From: Leptospiraceae bacterium
GTDB lineage: Bacteria > Spirochaetota > Leptospiria > Leptospirales > Leptospiraceae
DNA length: 64,000 nt
Reading direction: 5' to 3'
Assembly (NCBI GenBank): GCA_016708435.1
Contig: JADJFV010000036.1
Location: forward strand, 62,001 to 126,000
The number at the start of each line of letters is the position of its first letter. The first letter of the stretch is position 1. Of this stretch, positions 8,571 to 17,044 are shown piece after piece. Position numbers and translations under genes: made by a program. The notes below the pieces were generated by a model that had not been told where the DNA came from, made no database searches, and worked only from the letters and a program-made list of their open reading frames with translations.

Positions 8571-9983
8571 ATGAATAAATATACTTCTCTCATTCCCTTA
8601 CTGTATCCGTTGAACTTAGAGGGAAACTCATGGTTTGCTACTCTTTATAAAAACTTACTCTTATCTATATTCTTAGAAAATCCCGGTCGGTCATTTAATT
8701 CCGATGAGCTTATTAACTTTTTATATAAAAACTACTCGTTAAAAGTGGAAAATGTTCCTGAGTTTGGGGAAATTCTACAAATCCTTTCGAAAGAGGATGA
8801 GACGCTCATTTTTCAGTCTGACAAGTATACGATGAATCCGAGCAAGGTTGCAGAAGTAGAAGATTTCTACGTAAAAGTCTTAGGCATTGACGACCAAGAA
8901 GACGGACAAATTCAATCAGAGTATGAAGAGAGCCTAAAAGCATACGCGACCATTGATACAGAAGGACTTGTATGGAGGTCTTTCTATAATGATTTATTCC
9001 TTCCATTAGTTTATCATTTTTATATTCGACTCACGAATCCTAACTATAAAACAGAGAAAGAGCTTCTACAATCCTATAAGACTTTCATGGGAAAATTTCC
9101 TCAAAACAAAGAAGAGATTCATGAAGTTGTTACCAAATTTTTACTTAAGAACAGTTCTTCTTTTTTCAAAAAGCATTTAATCGCTTGTATCTTCTTTGAG
9201 TCAGTGAATGGAGACATTAAAGAATATGATTCTATTTTGAAATTACTTGAACATCCGGATAATCTTGATTTGTTCCTTGAGCGAAATATGATTTATTTCA
9301 TGGAAATAATGCTCACCATGTATTCAATTGAAGATAGATTAAAATCATCTACTGCTTCTATTGCTTCTTTACTATTCGAAGATTCCTTTTCACGTAATCT
9401 TCATTTTACAGATATTGCAAATAAACAAAATGAGTTTTTCAAGAAAAATCTGCGGGAAGAATCTTCAAGTATTTTAGATTCAGTCAAAGCAGAAAATGAA
9501 TCTTTAAAAGCTGGATTTGCCAATCTACAAACCGAACTCTCAACTATGACAGGTAAGGTAGAAACACTCAAAGAGAACTTTATCAAACAATCAAAAACAA
9601 TATTAAAAGTCCAATCCAGTGTTGAAGAAAAAATCAAAGAGCATACCGAGAACTCCATCAATAACCTGAAAAATCGAAATGTAGAAATCATCAATAAGAT
9701 CACTGAGCTTTCTATGATTTTCGTTCCGGTGGCTATTGTATTATTATCCGCTGTATTTTATTTAATTCCTGAATATATTTTAATTTCCGCATTTGGAATT
9801 GGATTACTCTACCTCATTCGACTTTCGTTTTATTTATTTGAAATTCATTTAGATAGAAAGCTTATTCAGTATTTTAAGAATGAAGTAAAAACAATGGAAA
9901 AGAATACAACCCAGGAAGAGACTGCGCCCCATGTGGCAGTGTCTCCTACTTCTGAATTGCAAGCAATTGAACTAGCAAAATAA
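8571..9983 (+). CDS. Coiled-coil protein with two C-terminal membrane helices
   Basis: 470 aa from ATG 8571. A TTG at 8529 would add 14 residues and has an AAAGGA too close to it, so ATG is preferred although its ribosome site is weak. The first 290 residues are soluble and helical. Residues about 300-375 have heptad-like runs (SILDSVKAENESLKAGFANL) indicating a coiled coil. Two hydrophobic helices follow (LSMIFVPVAIVLLSAVFYLI and a second through FGIGLLYLIRLSFYL), then a short acidic cytosolic tail. The next gene begins 19 nt downstream and is likely co-transcribed. No known family is recognised. Confidence 0.75.
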   Translation: MNKYTSLIPLLYPLNLEGNSWFATLYKNLLLSIFLENPGRSFNSDELINFLYKNYSLKVENVPEFGEILQILSKEDETLIFQSDKYTMNPSKVAEVEDFYVKVLGIDDQEDGQIQSEYEESLKAYATIDTEGLVWRSFYNDLFLPLVYHFYIRLTNPNYKTEKELLQSYKTFMGKFPQNKEEIHEVVTKFLLKNSSSFFKKHLIACIFFESVNGDIKEYDSILKLLEHPDNLDLFLERNMIYFMEIMLTMYSIEDRLKSSTASIASLLFEDSFSRNLHFTDIANKQNEFFKKNLREESSSILDSVKAENESLKAGFANLQTELSTMTGKVETLKENFIKQSKTILKVQSSVEEKIKEHTENSINNLKNRNVEIINKITELSMIFVPVAIVLLSAVFYLIPEYILISAFGIGLLYLIRLSFYLFEIHLDRKLIQYFKNEVKTMEKNTTQEETAPHVAVSPTSELQAIELAK

Positions 9984-10002
9984 ATTTCTGGAAGGATATT
10001 TC

Positions 10003-10509
10003 ATGTTCCTATTAGCTTTTCTACCTATACTGGTTATCTTTGCACTCATAGCTTATCTTGTATATATGGGAGCATTTCTTCCTATTCCTATCGAAGAAAA
10101 AAAAGTCGGTTCATTCAATTTCCTCTATAGAGAAATCAATGCAAAGGATTATTCACTTATAGGAAAGACGATAGCCGAAATATCTGATTTATTAAAACAA
10201 TTAAACCTTTCTAATAAAAAACCGTTTCAAATCTTTTATCCGGAAGAAGACCTAAGACAAGCAGAAGTAGGATTTATCGTAGAGGAAAAGGTTTCTGAGA
10301 TTACTGGATTAAAATTTAAACAAATTCCAGAGACTAACTGCCTAACAACGAGTTTCCCCTGGCGTAATTCTTATTCTTTTGTATTTGGTTTTATGAAAGT
10401 AGATCCGATCTTAAAACAATATCGAACATTAAATAATCTAAAAAAGACAGAGGCAATGATTATGCTTAATACGAATACTATCCATTATATGCAAAGAATA
10501 GAAAAGTAA
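10003..10509 (+). CDS. Membrane-anchored GyrI-like domain protein, TEX264-like
   Basis: 168 aa. It has an N-terminal hydrophobic anchor (about residues 2-24) followed by one globular domain of about 140 residues. From memory, the order of elements matches human TEX264, an ER-phagy receptor with an N-terminal helix and a GyrI-like (SOUL/GyrI superfamily) domain. Shared elements are a Y-x-x-x near the start, IFYPEEDLRQAEVGFIVEE (TEX264: YYDNP...CRCAVGSIL), TTSFPWRN (TATFPYTT), VDPILKQY (VHPALDTY) and a closing IHYMQ (IHFM). The likely role is ligand or protein binding at the inner membrane. A GGAAGGA site precedes the ATG. It is probably in an operon with the upstream coiled-coil gene. Confidence 0.7.
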   Translation: MFLLAFLPILVIFALIAYLVYMGAFLPIPIEEKKVGSFNFLYREINAKDYSLIGKTIAEISDLLKQLNLSNKKPFQIFYPEEDLRQAEVGFIVEEKVSEITGLKFKQIPETNCLTTSFPWRNSYSFVFGFMKVDPILKQYRTLNNLKKTEAMIMLNTNTIHYMQRIEK

Positions 10510-10527
10510 TTTAGTTTTTTCAAAAGA

Positions 10528-11358
10528 CTAATCCAAATACATGGTGAGTCGAATCGCTTTTACTTTTTGGTTTTCTAATTGAAAATGAATTGTATTCGGA
10601 TATCCAGTCGGACACTCATCTGAGCGCGGAATACAAGTGAGATAAGAGAATTGATCCTTGGACATATAGAAAGGAGTTTCAAACTCTAATTCTAAATCTT
10701 TCAGTTCAGTGCCAATTTGGATTGTCCTATTCTTTAATTGCTCCGAATTAAAAAAAGTCATATCAAACAAAAACTCATCAATAAAAATCAATCTAAAATC
10801 AGGATAAGTAGTCTCAATGAAGCTATTAAATCCTCCATGTGGATTCGAACCTTTAAATCTTACTTCGTTGCTTGGTTTTCCATATTCAAGAAGAACTTGT
10901 TTATAGTTTTTTTGTAGCATATTTGCATCAAAGTATTTGCGAACCTTCTTAAAGAATGCGTGGTATTGCGGCAATTTAGAACTAGCCTGAATTGCTTTGC
11001 TAACAGAAATTTCTTGCTCTGCAAAATCTAGGTATTTTCCAAACAACCAACCGGTCTTACTTTTAAACTGTGCTTTATACCAATAGTTTTCATAACTACC
11101 AATCATTTCCTTTTCATCTGTTTTCTCTGTCACAAATACAATGTAATTTTCAGGAATAGAATCAATTACCTTACTATAAATTTCAGGCTTCTCCCATAGA
11201 TTTAAAATTGGTTTTGCAATAACCCTTGCTGGCAATGGAGTAAATTCTTGTCTGTCACTTTCTACTGGCTTTTCAATTGGCTGCTCTATCTTTTTGGGAG
11301 CACTCAAGCAATGAACCAAAAGAAAGAAGAATAGGACTCTATGAATTTGATATTTCAT
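10528..11358 (-). CDS. SH3-domain lipoprotein
   Basis: 276 aa from ATG 11358; an upstream TTG at 11397 would put 13 residues before the signal. The N-terminus is a lipoprotein signal ending LLVHC. Residues about 45-115 look like a bacterial SH3 domain (RVIAKPILNLWEKPEIYSKV ... YWYKAQFKSKTGWLFGKYLD), a fold that usually binds peptidoglycan or protein partners. The remaining 160 residues are a beta-rich domain with GGFNSFIETTYPDFRLIFID and two Cys near the end. It was found next to a second SH3-containing protein, across a terminator. The role is inferred to be in the envelope. Confidence 0.75.
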   Translation of the reverse strand: MKYQIHRVLFFFLLVHCLSAPKKIEQPIEKPVESDRQEFTPLPARVIAKPILNLWEKPEIYSKVIDSIPENYIVFVTEKTDEKEMIGSYENYWYKAQFKSKTGWLFGKYLDFAEQEISVSKAIQASSKLPQYHAFFKKVRKYFDANMLQKNYKQVLLEYGKPSNEVRFKGSNPHGGFNSFIETTYPDFRLIFIDEFLFDMTFFNSEQLKNRTIQIGTELKDLELEFETPFYMSKDQFSYLTCIPRSDECPTGYPNTIHFQLENQKVKAIRLTMYLD

Positions 11359-11430
11359 AAGATTTAGTCTAAACTGAAAAATGAAATGTTTTGCCAAATA
11401 ATTTTATTTCTGTTATGGATACCCTGAAAA

Positions 11431-11459
11431 CAAAAAAAGCCAGCATGAAGCTGGCTTTT
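11431..11459 (-). terminator. Rho-independent terminator of the HEAT/SH3 gene
   Basis: AAAAGCCAGC (11435-11444), a 5-nt loop and GCTGGCTTTT (11450-11459) form a perfect 10-bp stem. On the minus strand the stem is followed by a run of T. It lies 28 nt beyond the stop of the 11487-12971 gene. Confidence 0.9.
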
Positions 11460-11486
11460 CTGATTCGATAGTTTCGAAGAAAAAGA

Positions 11487-12971
11487 TTAATCGTCTTCAT
11501 CCTCATCTTCTTCGTAATAATCGCTATCTTTAGGATCTTTCTTAGCAGGAGTTGGCTTTACGTTTTTCTTTGGCTCAGGATTGACTGTATTGTCTTTAGC
11601 CATATCCTTTTCATCTTCATTGTCTTCATCAGCATAATCATCTTCCATGCCCTTCTTAGCAGGATTAGCTATGTTTACAATGTTAATCTTAGCCCCAAAT
11701 ACCCATCCTTCTACTATACCCTTCTTAGATCCTTCTTTGTTTGTTACTGCTTGTAGTAGATAATATCTGTCTTCCACTACAGCGTTGTTCATCTTTACTT
11801 TAAACCGTTTCTCAGTTACTTTTCTAATCTTAGCAACATCAGTATTTGCAAGAACTAACACTTTCTCAGAACTTGCTCTTGGTAGTTTACGGATCGTAGC
11901 AGAATTAGTCTTAACAACTGCATACTTACCATATGCCTTACGCAAATTTAACTCTCTTTGAATGATCGCTTGGTAGTTTTCGTTCTTGTTGGTTTGCATC
12001 ATCTTCATTAAAAGAAGAGTAGCGTTTAACGTTTTCTTTTTGCTGATTGCAAAAATGACTTCTGGCTCAAGTCCTGGATTCTCACCGATTGCTGTGCTTA
12101 GAATATCAAGGCTTTCCGGAATCTTAGAGTTACCAAGTCCACGAACTGCACCGGATTGATGCTCTTGCACATCCGATTTTAGAAACCTTCTGAGAGTTTC
12201 GAGATCATCCTTACGAGAAAAGTTACCAAGACCGTCTAAGGCAGCAGCCACAACGTTTGGATCACGTGAATTCAATCCTTGACGAATGATGATATCTCTT
12301 CCAAGACTGCTCTTAGTTTTACCTAAGCCTTTAAAAGAAGCAATTTTAATATCTACATCAGAAGACTTTGTTCCTTTGATAAAATATTTCAAGGAAGAAC
12401 GAGAACCTATCTTTTCAAGCGCCTTGTAAGCATGTTGCCTTACTTCGTATGCGTCAGTATCAATAGCACGATGAAGAGCTTTCGCTCCACGTCCCATACG
12501 ACCTAAGGCACGAGCAGCTTCTGATCTTACTTCAGGAATGGGGTTCGTTAATAAGATTCTAGCAATTTGTTTAACTGAGTTTTTGTTGTTCTTAGCTTCG
12601 CTTTGCTCAATTGCTTTTAAGCCTTCTTTAGTAAGAATTTTTTGCTTTTCTGGATCCATGTCCTCATAAGAGGGAGCAGCAAATTGATTGTTATTCGCTG
12701 GGATGCTTGGCTTATAAGTGCTATTCGTTTTCTTTGGAAATTTTGGATTGTTCTTTGGATTGATACCGGAGTTAGCAGAAATGTCATCAATGTCCAAATC
12801 ATCCTCTGCGTTATCGACTTCTTCAAGACTTTTTACTAAAAGATTTTCATAAGTATCTGAAAGCTGTTCTATATCAGTGCTTTCAACGGGGGCTGCTATT
12901 TTTCTCCCATCGTCAGCTAACAGAGAAAAAAAAGATAAACATAAAATTAAAATGATTGATTTGAAATTCAT
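11487..12971 (-). CDS. Exported HEAT-repeat protein with C-terminal SH3-like domain
   Basis: 494 aa. A signal peptide (residues 1-19, cleavage near LLA) precedes an Asp/Asn-rich linker. Residues about 115-330 are HEAT/PBS-lyase-type helical repeats (ILLTNPIPEVRSEAARALGR; YEVRQHAYKALEKIGS; PNVVAAALDGLGNF). A bacterial SH3-like domain follows (about 345-430, KTNSATIRKLPRASSEKVLV ... GIVEGWVFGAKINI). The last 60 residues are extremely acidic and Lys/Pro-rich. It is probably a periplasmic scaffold. It is transcribed divergently from hflX and ends in a strong terminator. Confidence 0.8.
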   Translation of the reverse strand: MNFKSIILILCLSFFSLLADDGRKIAAPVESTDIEQLSDTYENLLVKSLEEVDNAEDDLDIDDISANSGINPKNNPKFPKKTNSTYKPSIPANNNQFAAPSYEDMDPEKQKILTKEGLKAIEQSEAKNNKNSVKQIARILLTNPIPEVRSEAARALGRMGRGAKALHRAIDTDAYEVRQHAYKALEKIGSRSSLKYFIKGTKSSDVDIKIASFKGLGKTKSSLGRDIIIRQGLNSRDPNVVAAALDGLGNFSRKDDLETLRRFLKSDVQEHQSGAVRGLGNSKIPESLDILSTAIGENPGLEPEVIFAISKKKTLNATLLLMKMMQTNKNENYQAIIQRELNLRKAYGKYAVVKTNSATIRKLPRASSEKVLVLANTDVAKIRKVTEKRFKVKMNNAVVEDRYYLLQAVTNKEGSKKGIVEGWVFGAKINIVNIANPAKKGMEDDYADEDNEDEKDMAKDNTVNPEPKKNVKPTPAKKDPKDSDYYEEDEDEDD

Positions 12972-13074
12972 AGAATTACACCCCTGATAATAGCTATTTT
13001 TATATAAGTAAATATATTATCAATTTTTTTCATACCATTATTTTTTGGAAATTAATTTTTTTTAAGGAGCTACT

Positions 13075-14694
13075 ATCAATAAAATCAGCGGTAATATCGG
13101 TGGACTCAAAAGCAGTCAACTACAAAAATTAAAAAATCTTGGAGATCGAAGGCTTAAGGATAATTTATTGATAAGCATGGATATCGCACGCATTATGGGT
13201 GAGATTTCGAGAGATATCAATAGACAAATTGGAATTCTAATTGATCGCACGGGACATATAACGCACGTAATGGTGGGTGACCACAGCTCCATTGAAATTC
13301 CACACTTAGACAGACTCCGCTCTACAGGGAATCGCCTACGGGGTCTTCGACTCATTCATACTCATTTAAACGAGGAGAAGCTAAGCGAAGAAGACTTGGC
13401 GGATTTAGTTCTATTGCGCCTAGATTACATCACAGCCGTAATTCCCGATGAATCTGGACTTCCCCGCTATTTTTACTCTGCTCATGCAAACACAGAGCCT
13501 GAAAGTGAAATGCTCTGGGTCATCCAAGAGAAAGAATATCCGGGACAACTTAAATCAGGATTCCTGGAAGAGGTTCAATCCTTAGAATTTAACCTTGGTA
13601 AATATAAAAGCAATCTCAAAGAAGCTACTGGAAGAAATCGCGCCTTTCTAATTGGCGTTCACTTAAATCACAAAAAACACCATCGCAGCATCGAAAGCTC
13701 CATCCTAGAACTAAAAGAGCTTTGTAGAACCGCAGAAATTCATGTAGTGGATAGTTTCTACCAACGAAAGAACTCCCTTGACGCAGCCACTGTCATAGGA
13801 ACAGGAAAAATCAAAGAAATCCTACTCAAGGCTGTCCAGAAAGAAGTGGAGCTTTTAGTATTCGATCTAGACTTAAGCCCATCCCAGGCTAAGAAAATTT
13901 CTGATTACTGTGATCTCAAAGTAATTGATAGAACTCAATTGATTTTAGACATCTTTGCGCGTAACGCCAAAAGTCGAGATGGAAAACTTCAAGTAGAGCT
14001 TGCTCAGCTTAAATACTTAAAAGGTAGATTATCTGAGCTAGATGATAATATGTCAAGACTCACCGGTGGAATTGGTGGTAGAGGTCCGGGAGAAACGAAA
14101 CTAGAAATTGGAAAGAGAAGAGTAGAGGAGAAAATTTCTCGTTTAGAAAAGGAACTGAAAGCTCTTCGTCAAAGACGAGAATTAAACAGAAAGCAGCGCA
14201 AAAGAAATGAAGTTCCTGTAGTAGCGATTGTAGGTTATACAAACGCAGGAAAATCTACTTTGCTAAATGTTCTCACTAATTCCGATGTCATAGCAGAAAA
14301 CAAACTATTTGCCACACTTGATCCAACCACAAGAAGAATTCGATTTCCCGAAGAGAGAGAAATCATTCTTTCTGACACAGTTGGGTTTATTCATGATTTG
14401 CCGCCAGATCTTACCAATGCTTTTAAAGCTACGCTAGAAGAGTTAGGAGACGCTGATTTACTTCTTCACGTAATTGATATTTCCAATCCAATCCATTCTG
14501 AGCAAGTGCAATCGGTAGAAAATATTCTTTCCTCTTTGGATTTACAAAATGTGAAAAGGATCAATGTATACAATAAAATGGATGCTTTGGAAGAAGGATT
14601 TAAAGTTCCTGATGATGGAATCGGAATTTCTACAATCAATAAAAATGGATTAGAAGAATTACTAGACGAAATCGAGAACGCGTTATGGGAATAA
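13075..14694 (+). CDS. hflX: GTPase HflX (apparent ATC start)
   Basis: Ribosome-associated GTPase that splits or rescues stalled ribosomes. It has the HflX N-terminal domain, a coiled region with ELAQLKYLKGRL and GIGGRGPGETKLE, then the G domain with Walker A GYTNAGKST, DTVGF and YNKMD. Family-conserved N-terminal sequence (GNIGGLKSSQLQKLKNLGDR) is encoded upstream of the first usable start, TTG at 13168. The reading frame opens at a TAA at 13063 and contains no ATG, GTG or TTG before 13168. A strong AAGGAG (13064-13069) sits 5 nt before ATC at 13075, giving 539 aa. I therefore place the start there, with 13168 (508 aa) as the conventional alternative. It overlaps surE by 10 nt. Confidence 0.93.
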   Translation: MNKISGNIGGLKSSQLQKLKNLGDRRLKDNLLISMDIARIMGEISRDINRQIGILIDRTGHITHVMVGDHSSIEIPHLDRLRSTGNRLRGLRLIHTHLNEEKLSEEDLADLVLLRLDYITAVIPDESGLPRYFYSAHANTEPESEMLWVIQEKEYPGQLKSGFLEEVQSLEFNLGKYKSNLKEATGRNRAFLIGVHLNHKKHHRSIESSILELKELCRTAEIHVVDSFYQRKNSLDAATVIGTGKIKEILLKAVQKEVELLVFDLDLSPSQAKKISDYCDLKVIDRTQLILDIFARNAKSRDGKLQVELAQLKYLKGRLSELDDNMSRLTGGIGGRGPGETKLEIGKRRVEEKISRLEKELKALRQRRELNRKQRKRNEVPVVAIVGYTNAGKSTLLNVLTNSDVIAENKLFATLDPTTRRIRFPEEREIILSDTVGFIHDLPPDLTNAFKATLEELGDADLLLHVIDISNPIHSEQVQSVENILSSLDLQNVKRINVYNKMDALEEGFKVPDDGIGISTINKNGLEELLDEIENALWE

Positions 14695-15362
14695 TCATTA
14701 CGAATGACGACGGGATTGATGCTCCTGGCATACGCGCATTATACGCTGCCCTCGATGGAAAGAAAACTATCATTGCACCAATGGAACATCACTCCGGTTG
14801 TGGTCATCAGGTTACTACGCATAAGCCGCTTTTGATTACAAGAAGAAGTGTTGAAGAAATCGCAGTTCATGGAACTCCAGCAGATTGTAGCAGAATCGGT
14901 ATTACCCACTTAGAACCAGATGCAGAATGGATTGTATCTGGAATCAATGCGGGCGGCAACTTAGGAGTAGACCTTTATATCTCAGGAACAGCCGCAGCAG
15001 CTAGAGAAGCAGCCATACTAGGAAAGAAGGCAATTGCCATTTCTCATTGGATAAGAGAAGCCAAGCCAATTGACTGGGAACTGGCAACCTCTCTTGCGCG
15101 TATCGTATTTAAGGAATTATTCGCAAAACATCTTCCCGAAAGATATTTCTGGAATGTCAATTTGCCTCATATTTTCTCAGGAGAAAAAAATCCTGAGCTA
15201 ATCTTTTGTGAGCCTTCTACAGACCCGCTTCCTGTAGAATTTAGGAGAGAGGGGGATACGTTCTATTATACCGGAGAGTATCCCAAACGTAAAAGAAAAG
15301 CAAACACCGATGTCGATGTTTGCTTTGATGGAAATATAGCCATTAGCCTCGTTAGGGTATAA
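14685..15362 (+). CDS. surE: 5'/3'-nucleotidase SurE
   Basis: 225 aa, slightly short for the family (about 250). SurE dephosphorylates nucleoside 5'- and 3'-monophosphates and uses a divalent metal. Visible signature: TNDDGIDAPG at residues 6-15 (metal-binding Asp pair), GTPADC near 65, and SGINAGGNLGVDLYISGT with the metal-ligand Asn near 87. Its start lies inside the end of hflX, so the two are translationally coupled. The downstream convergent gene ends 48 nt away. Confidence 0.95.
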   Translation: MGIIITNDDGIDAPGIRALYAALDGKKTIIAPMEHHSGCGHQVTTHKPLLITRRSVEEIAVHGTPADCSRIGITHLEPDAEWIVSGINAGGNLGVDLYISGTAAAAREAAILGKKAIAISHWIREAKPIDWELATSLARIVFKELFAKHLPERYFWNVNLPHIFSGEKNPELIFCEPSTDPLPVEFRREGDTFYYTGEYPKRKRKANTDVDVCFDGNIAISLVRV

Positions 15363-15410
15363 AAAGGATCGTATTCAGAATTGTTTTTTGATAACGATAG
15401 CCTGATAAAA

Positions 15411-16823
15411 TTACTTCTTGCGGCAACGCGAAATTAACTGCTGATTTTCGGTTTTATCGACTTCTGTATCTTCGCCATTGCTCATATCTATCGTCCAAAC
15501 TTTTGATTTCTTTCCAGAGAAAACACTTTCCGTAACAAACTCTTCGCTTGTCCAATAATTGATGTATTGCCAATCCTTAAATACACCCTGCGATTGATAA
15601 ATTTGTAGTAGTTCTTTCTTGGTTGGGAGTCGCATATTTTTAGATTCACATTTTTGTTTTGCTTCACTCCAAAGCATTTTCTTCTCTTCCGGTCCCCATG
15701 ACTTTGAATCCAAATTGACTTTAGCTTTCTCTTCTTCAGCTTTTTTTTCTGCTGCTGTCATTTCGTTCTCTGGCTTCTCTACAGCTTTAGGCTCTTCTAC
15801 TTTTGGTTCTTCTATCTTTTTAGGTTCCACTTTAACTTCTTCTACTTTCTTTTCCGGTGGAGTAACGGGAGTAATATTATTCGTTTGAGGCTTTGGTTCC
15901 ACTTTCTTCTGTATAGGCTCAGGCTTTGGTTTTTCTACTTCCTTTTCTTTTTCAGGAACAACAGGCTCTGCTGGTGCAGTTTTACTTACAGGTTTAAATT
16001 CATCGTATTCTTTTAATCTTTTTTCTAATTCCTCTGGAGATACTTGCACAACTTCTGGCTTAAGGTCTTTATCAGAAATATTTGCAGTCTTCTCTGAAAG
16101 TTTTTCAGGAGAAAGCTTCGTATCAATATCATCAGCGAGTTTTGAAGGATCTGCATTCTTTAGAACCTCACCAAGTCCTGTTTCTTTTAGAATTGTTTCT
16201 GATTGTTTTTTACTAACTGTTGTAGAATTTCCAGTTTGCAACACAAGTTCCTTTTCTTTTAAAAAAGAATCCAATTTTCTTAAAGTCGCACTCTTAGCTC
16301 TTACTTCAGGTGGAAGATTTTCGATTTCCGGAATTACAACTCTAGAGGCAACTTTTCCATCCAGAACTGCTACAGAACCATTTGAGTCTTTTCCAATTTC
16401 AACTTCATACTTCGTTCCTCGAACACCCATCACGACAGTCGGAGTGATTGTCTCAAGATTATTCTTGCTATTTAATCTTTCCGAGTTTACTAGAACCTTT
16501 CCTGTCATAATTTTCATTTGCACATTTTTTACTTCATTCTTTACAGTAGCACCGAGCGCAAACTCGGAATTTTCCTTAACTCGTATTGTCACATCACTAT
16601 CCATTCCAGTAACTTGCAAATCACAAATGGACTTAGCGCCAGTTCTCAATGAATCTTTGTTTCGAAGAATATCTCCATTCTTTACTTTTTTATCTCCCAT
16701 TGTTACGTCGCCGATCACAGAAACAACCAATGCCTCCGGCGCTTTGGGCTCACTATTCTTACATCCTACGGCAAAATAAATAACCGAATGCATTAAAATC
16801 AAAAATCCTATTCTTTTTTTCAT
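15411..16823 (-). CDS. FecR-domain lipoprotein with C-terminal DUF1566 domain
   Basis: 470 aa from ATG 16823, chosen because AAGGA precedes it and the lipoprotein signal (ending FAVGC) begins there; a longer frame adds 24 residues. Residues about 35-160 form a FecR-type domain (VSVIGDVTMGDKKVKNGDIL; TPTVVMGVRGTKYEVEI), known from other proteins as a sensing or binding fold. A central Pro/Glu/Lys-rich linker of about 150 residues could span the periplasm. The C-terminus carries a DUF1566/Lcl-like domain (MRLPTKKELLQIYQS; YWTSEEF; closing LISRCRKK). It is probably a surface or periplasm-spanning lipoprotein. It is convergent with surE. Confidence 0.8.
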   Translation of the reverse strand: MKKRIGFLILMHSVIYFAVGCKNSEPKAPEALVVSVIGDVTMGDKKVKNGDILRNKDSLRTGAKSICDLQVTGMDSDVTIRVKENSEFALGATVKNEVKNVQMKIMTGKVLVNSERLNSKNNLETITPTVVMGVRGTKYEVEIGKDSNGSVAVLDGKVASRVVIPEIENLPPEVRAKSATLRKLDSFLKEKELVLQTGNSTTVSKKQSETILKETGLGEVLKNADPSKLADDIDTKLSPEKLSEKTANISDKDLKPEVVQVSPEELEKRLKEYDEFKPVSKTAPAEPVVPEKEKEVEKPKPEPIQKKVEPKPQTNNITPVTPPEKKVEEVKVEPKKIEEPKVEEPKAVEKPENEMTAAEKKAEEEKAKVNLDSKSWGPEEKKMLWSEAKQKCESKNMRLPTKKELLQIYQSQGVFKDWQYINYWTSEEFVTESVFSGKKSKVWTIDMSNGEDTEVDKTENQQLISRCRKK

Positions 16824-17044
16824 GGGTTTCCTTCTTGTCTGGCTCAACGATTTAATAGAACTATTCGTTCGAGGTATAATATAGCATGAAAGCATAACAT
16901 ATTTCCTATTGTCAACAGCGTTTCACCTATGAGAAAAAGATAACTCAGGAAAATAAATTATTTTTCATTTTCAAAAATGAATGTATTTCGTTTCTATGTA
17001 TAAATGGCATTGCAAAAACAAATGCAGAAATAGCAGCAATTTCA

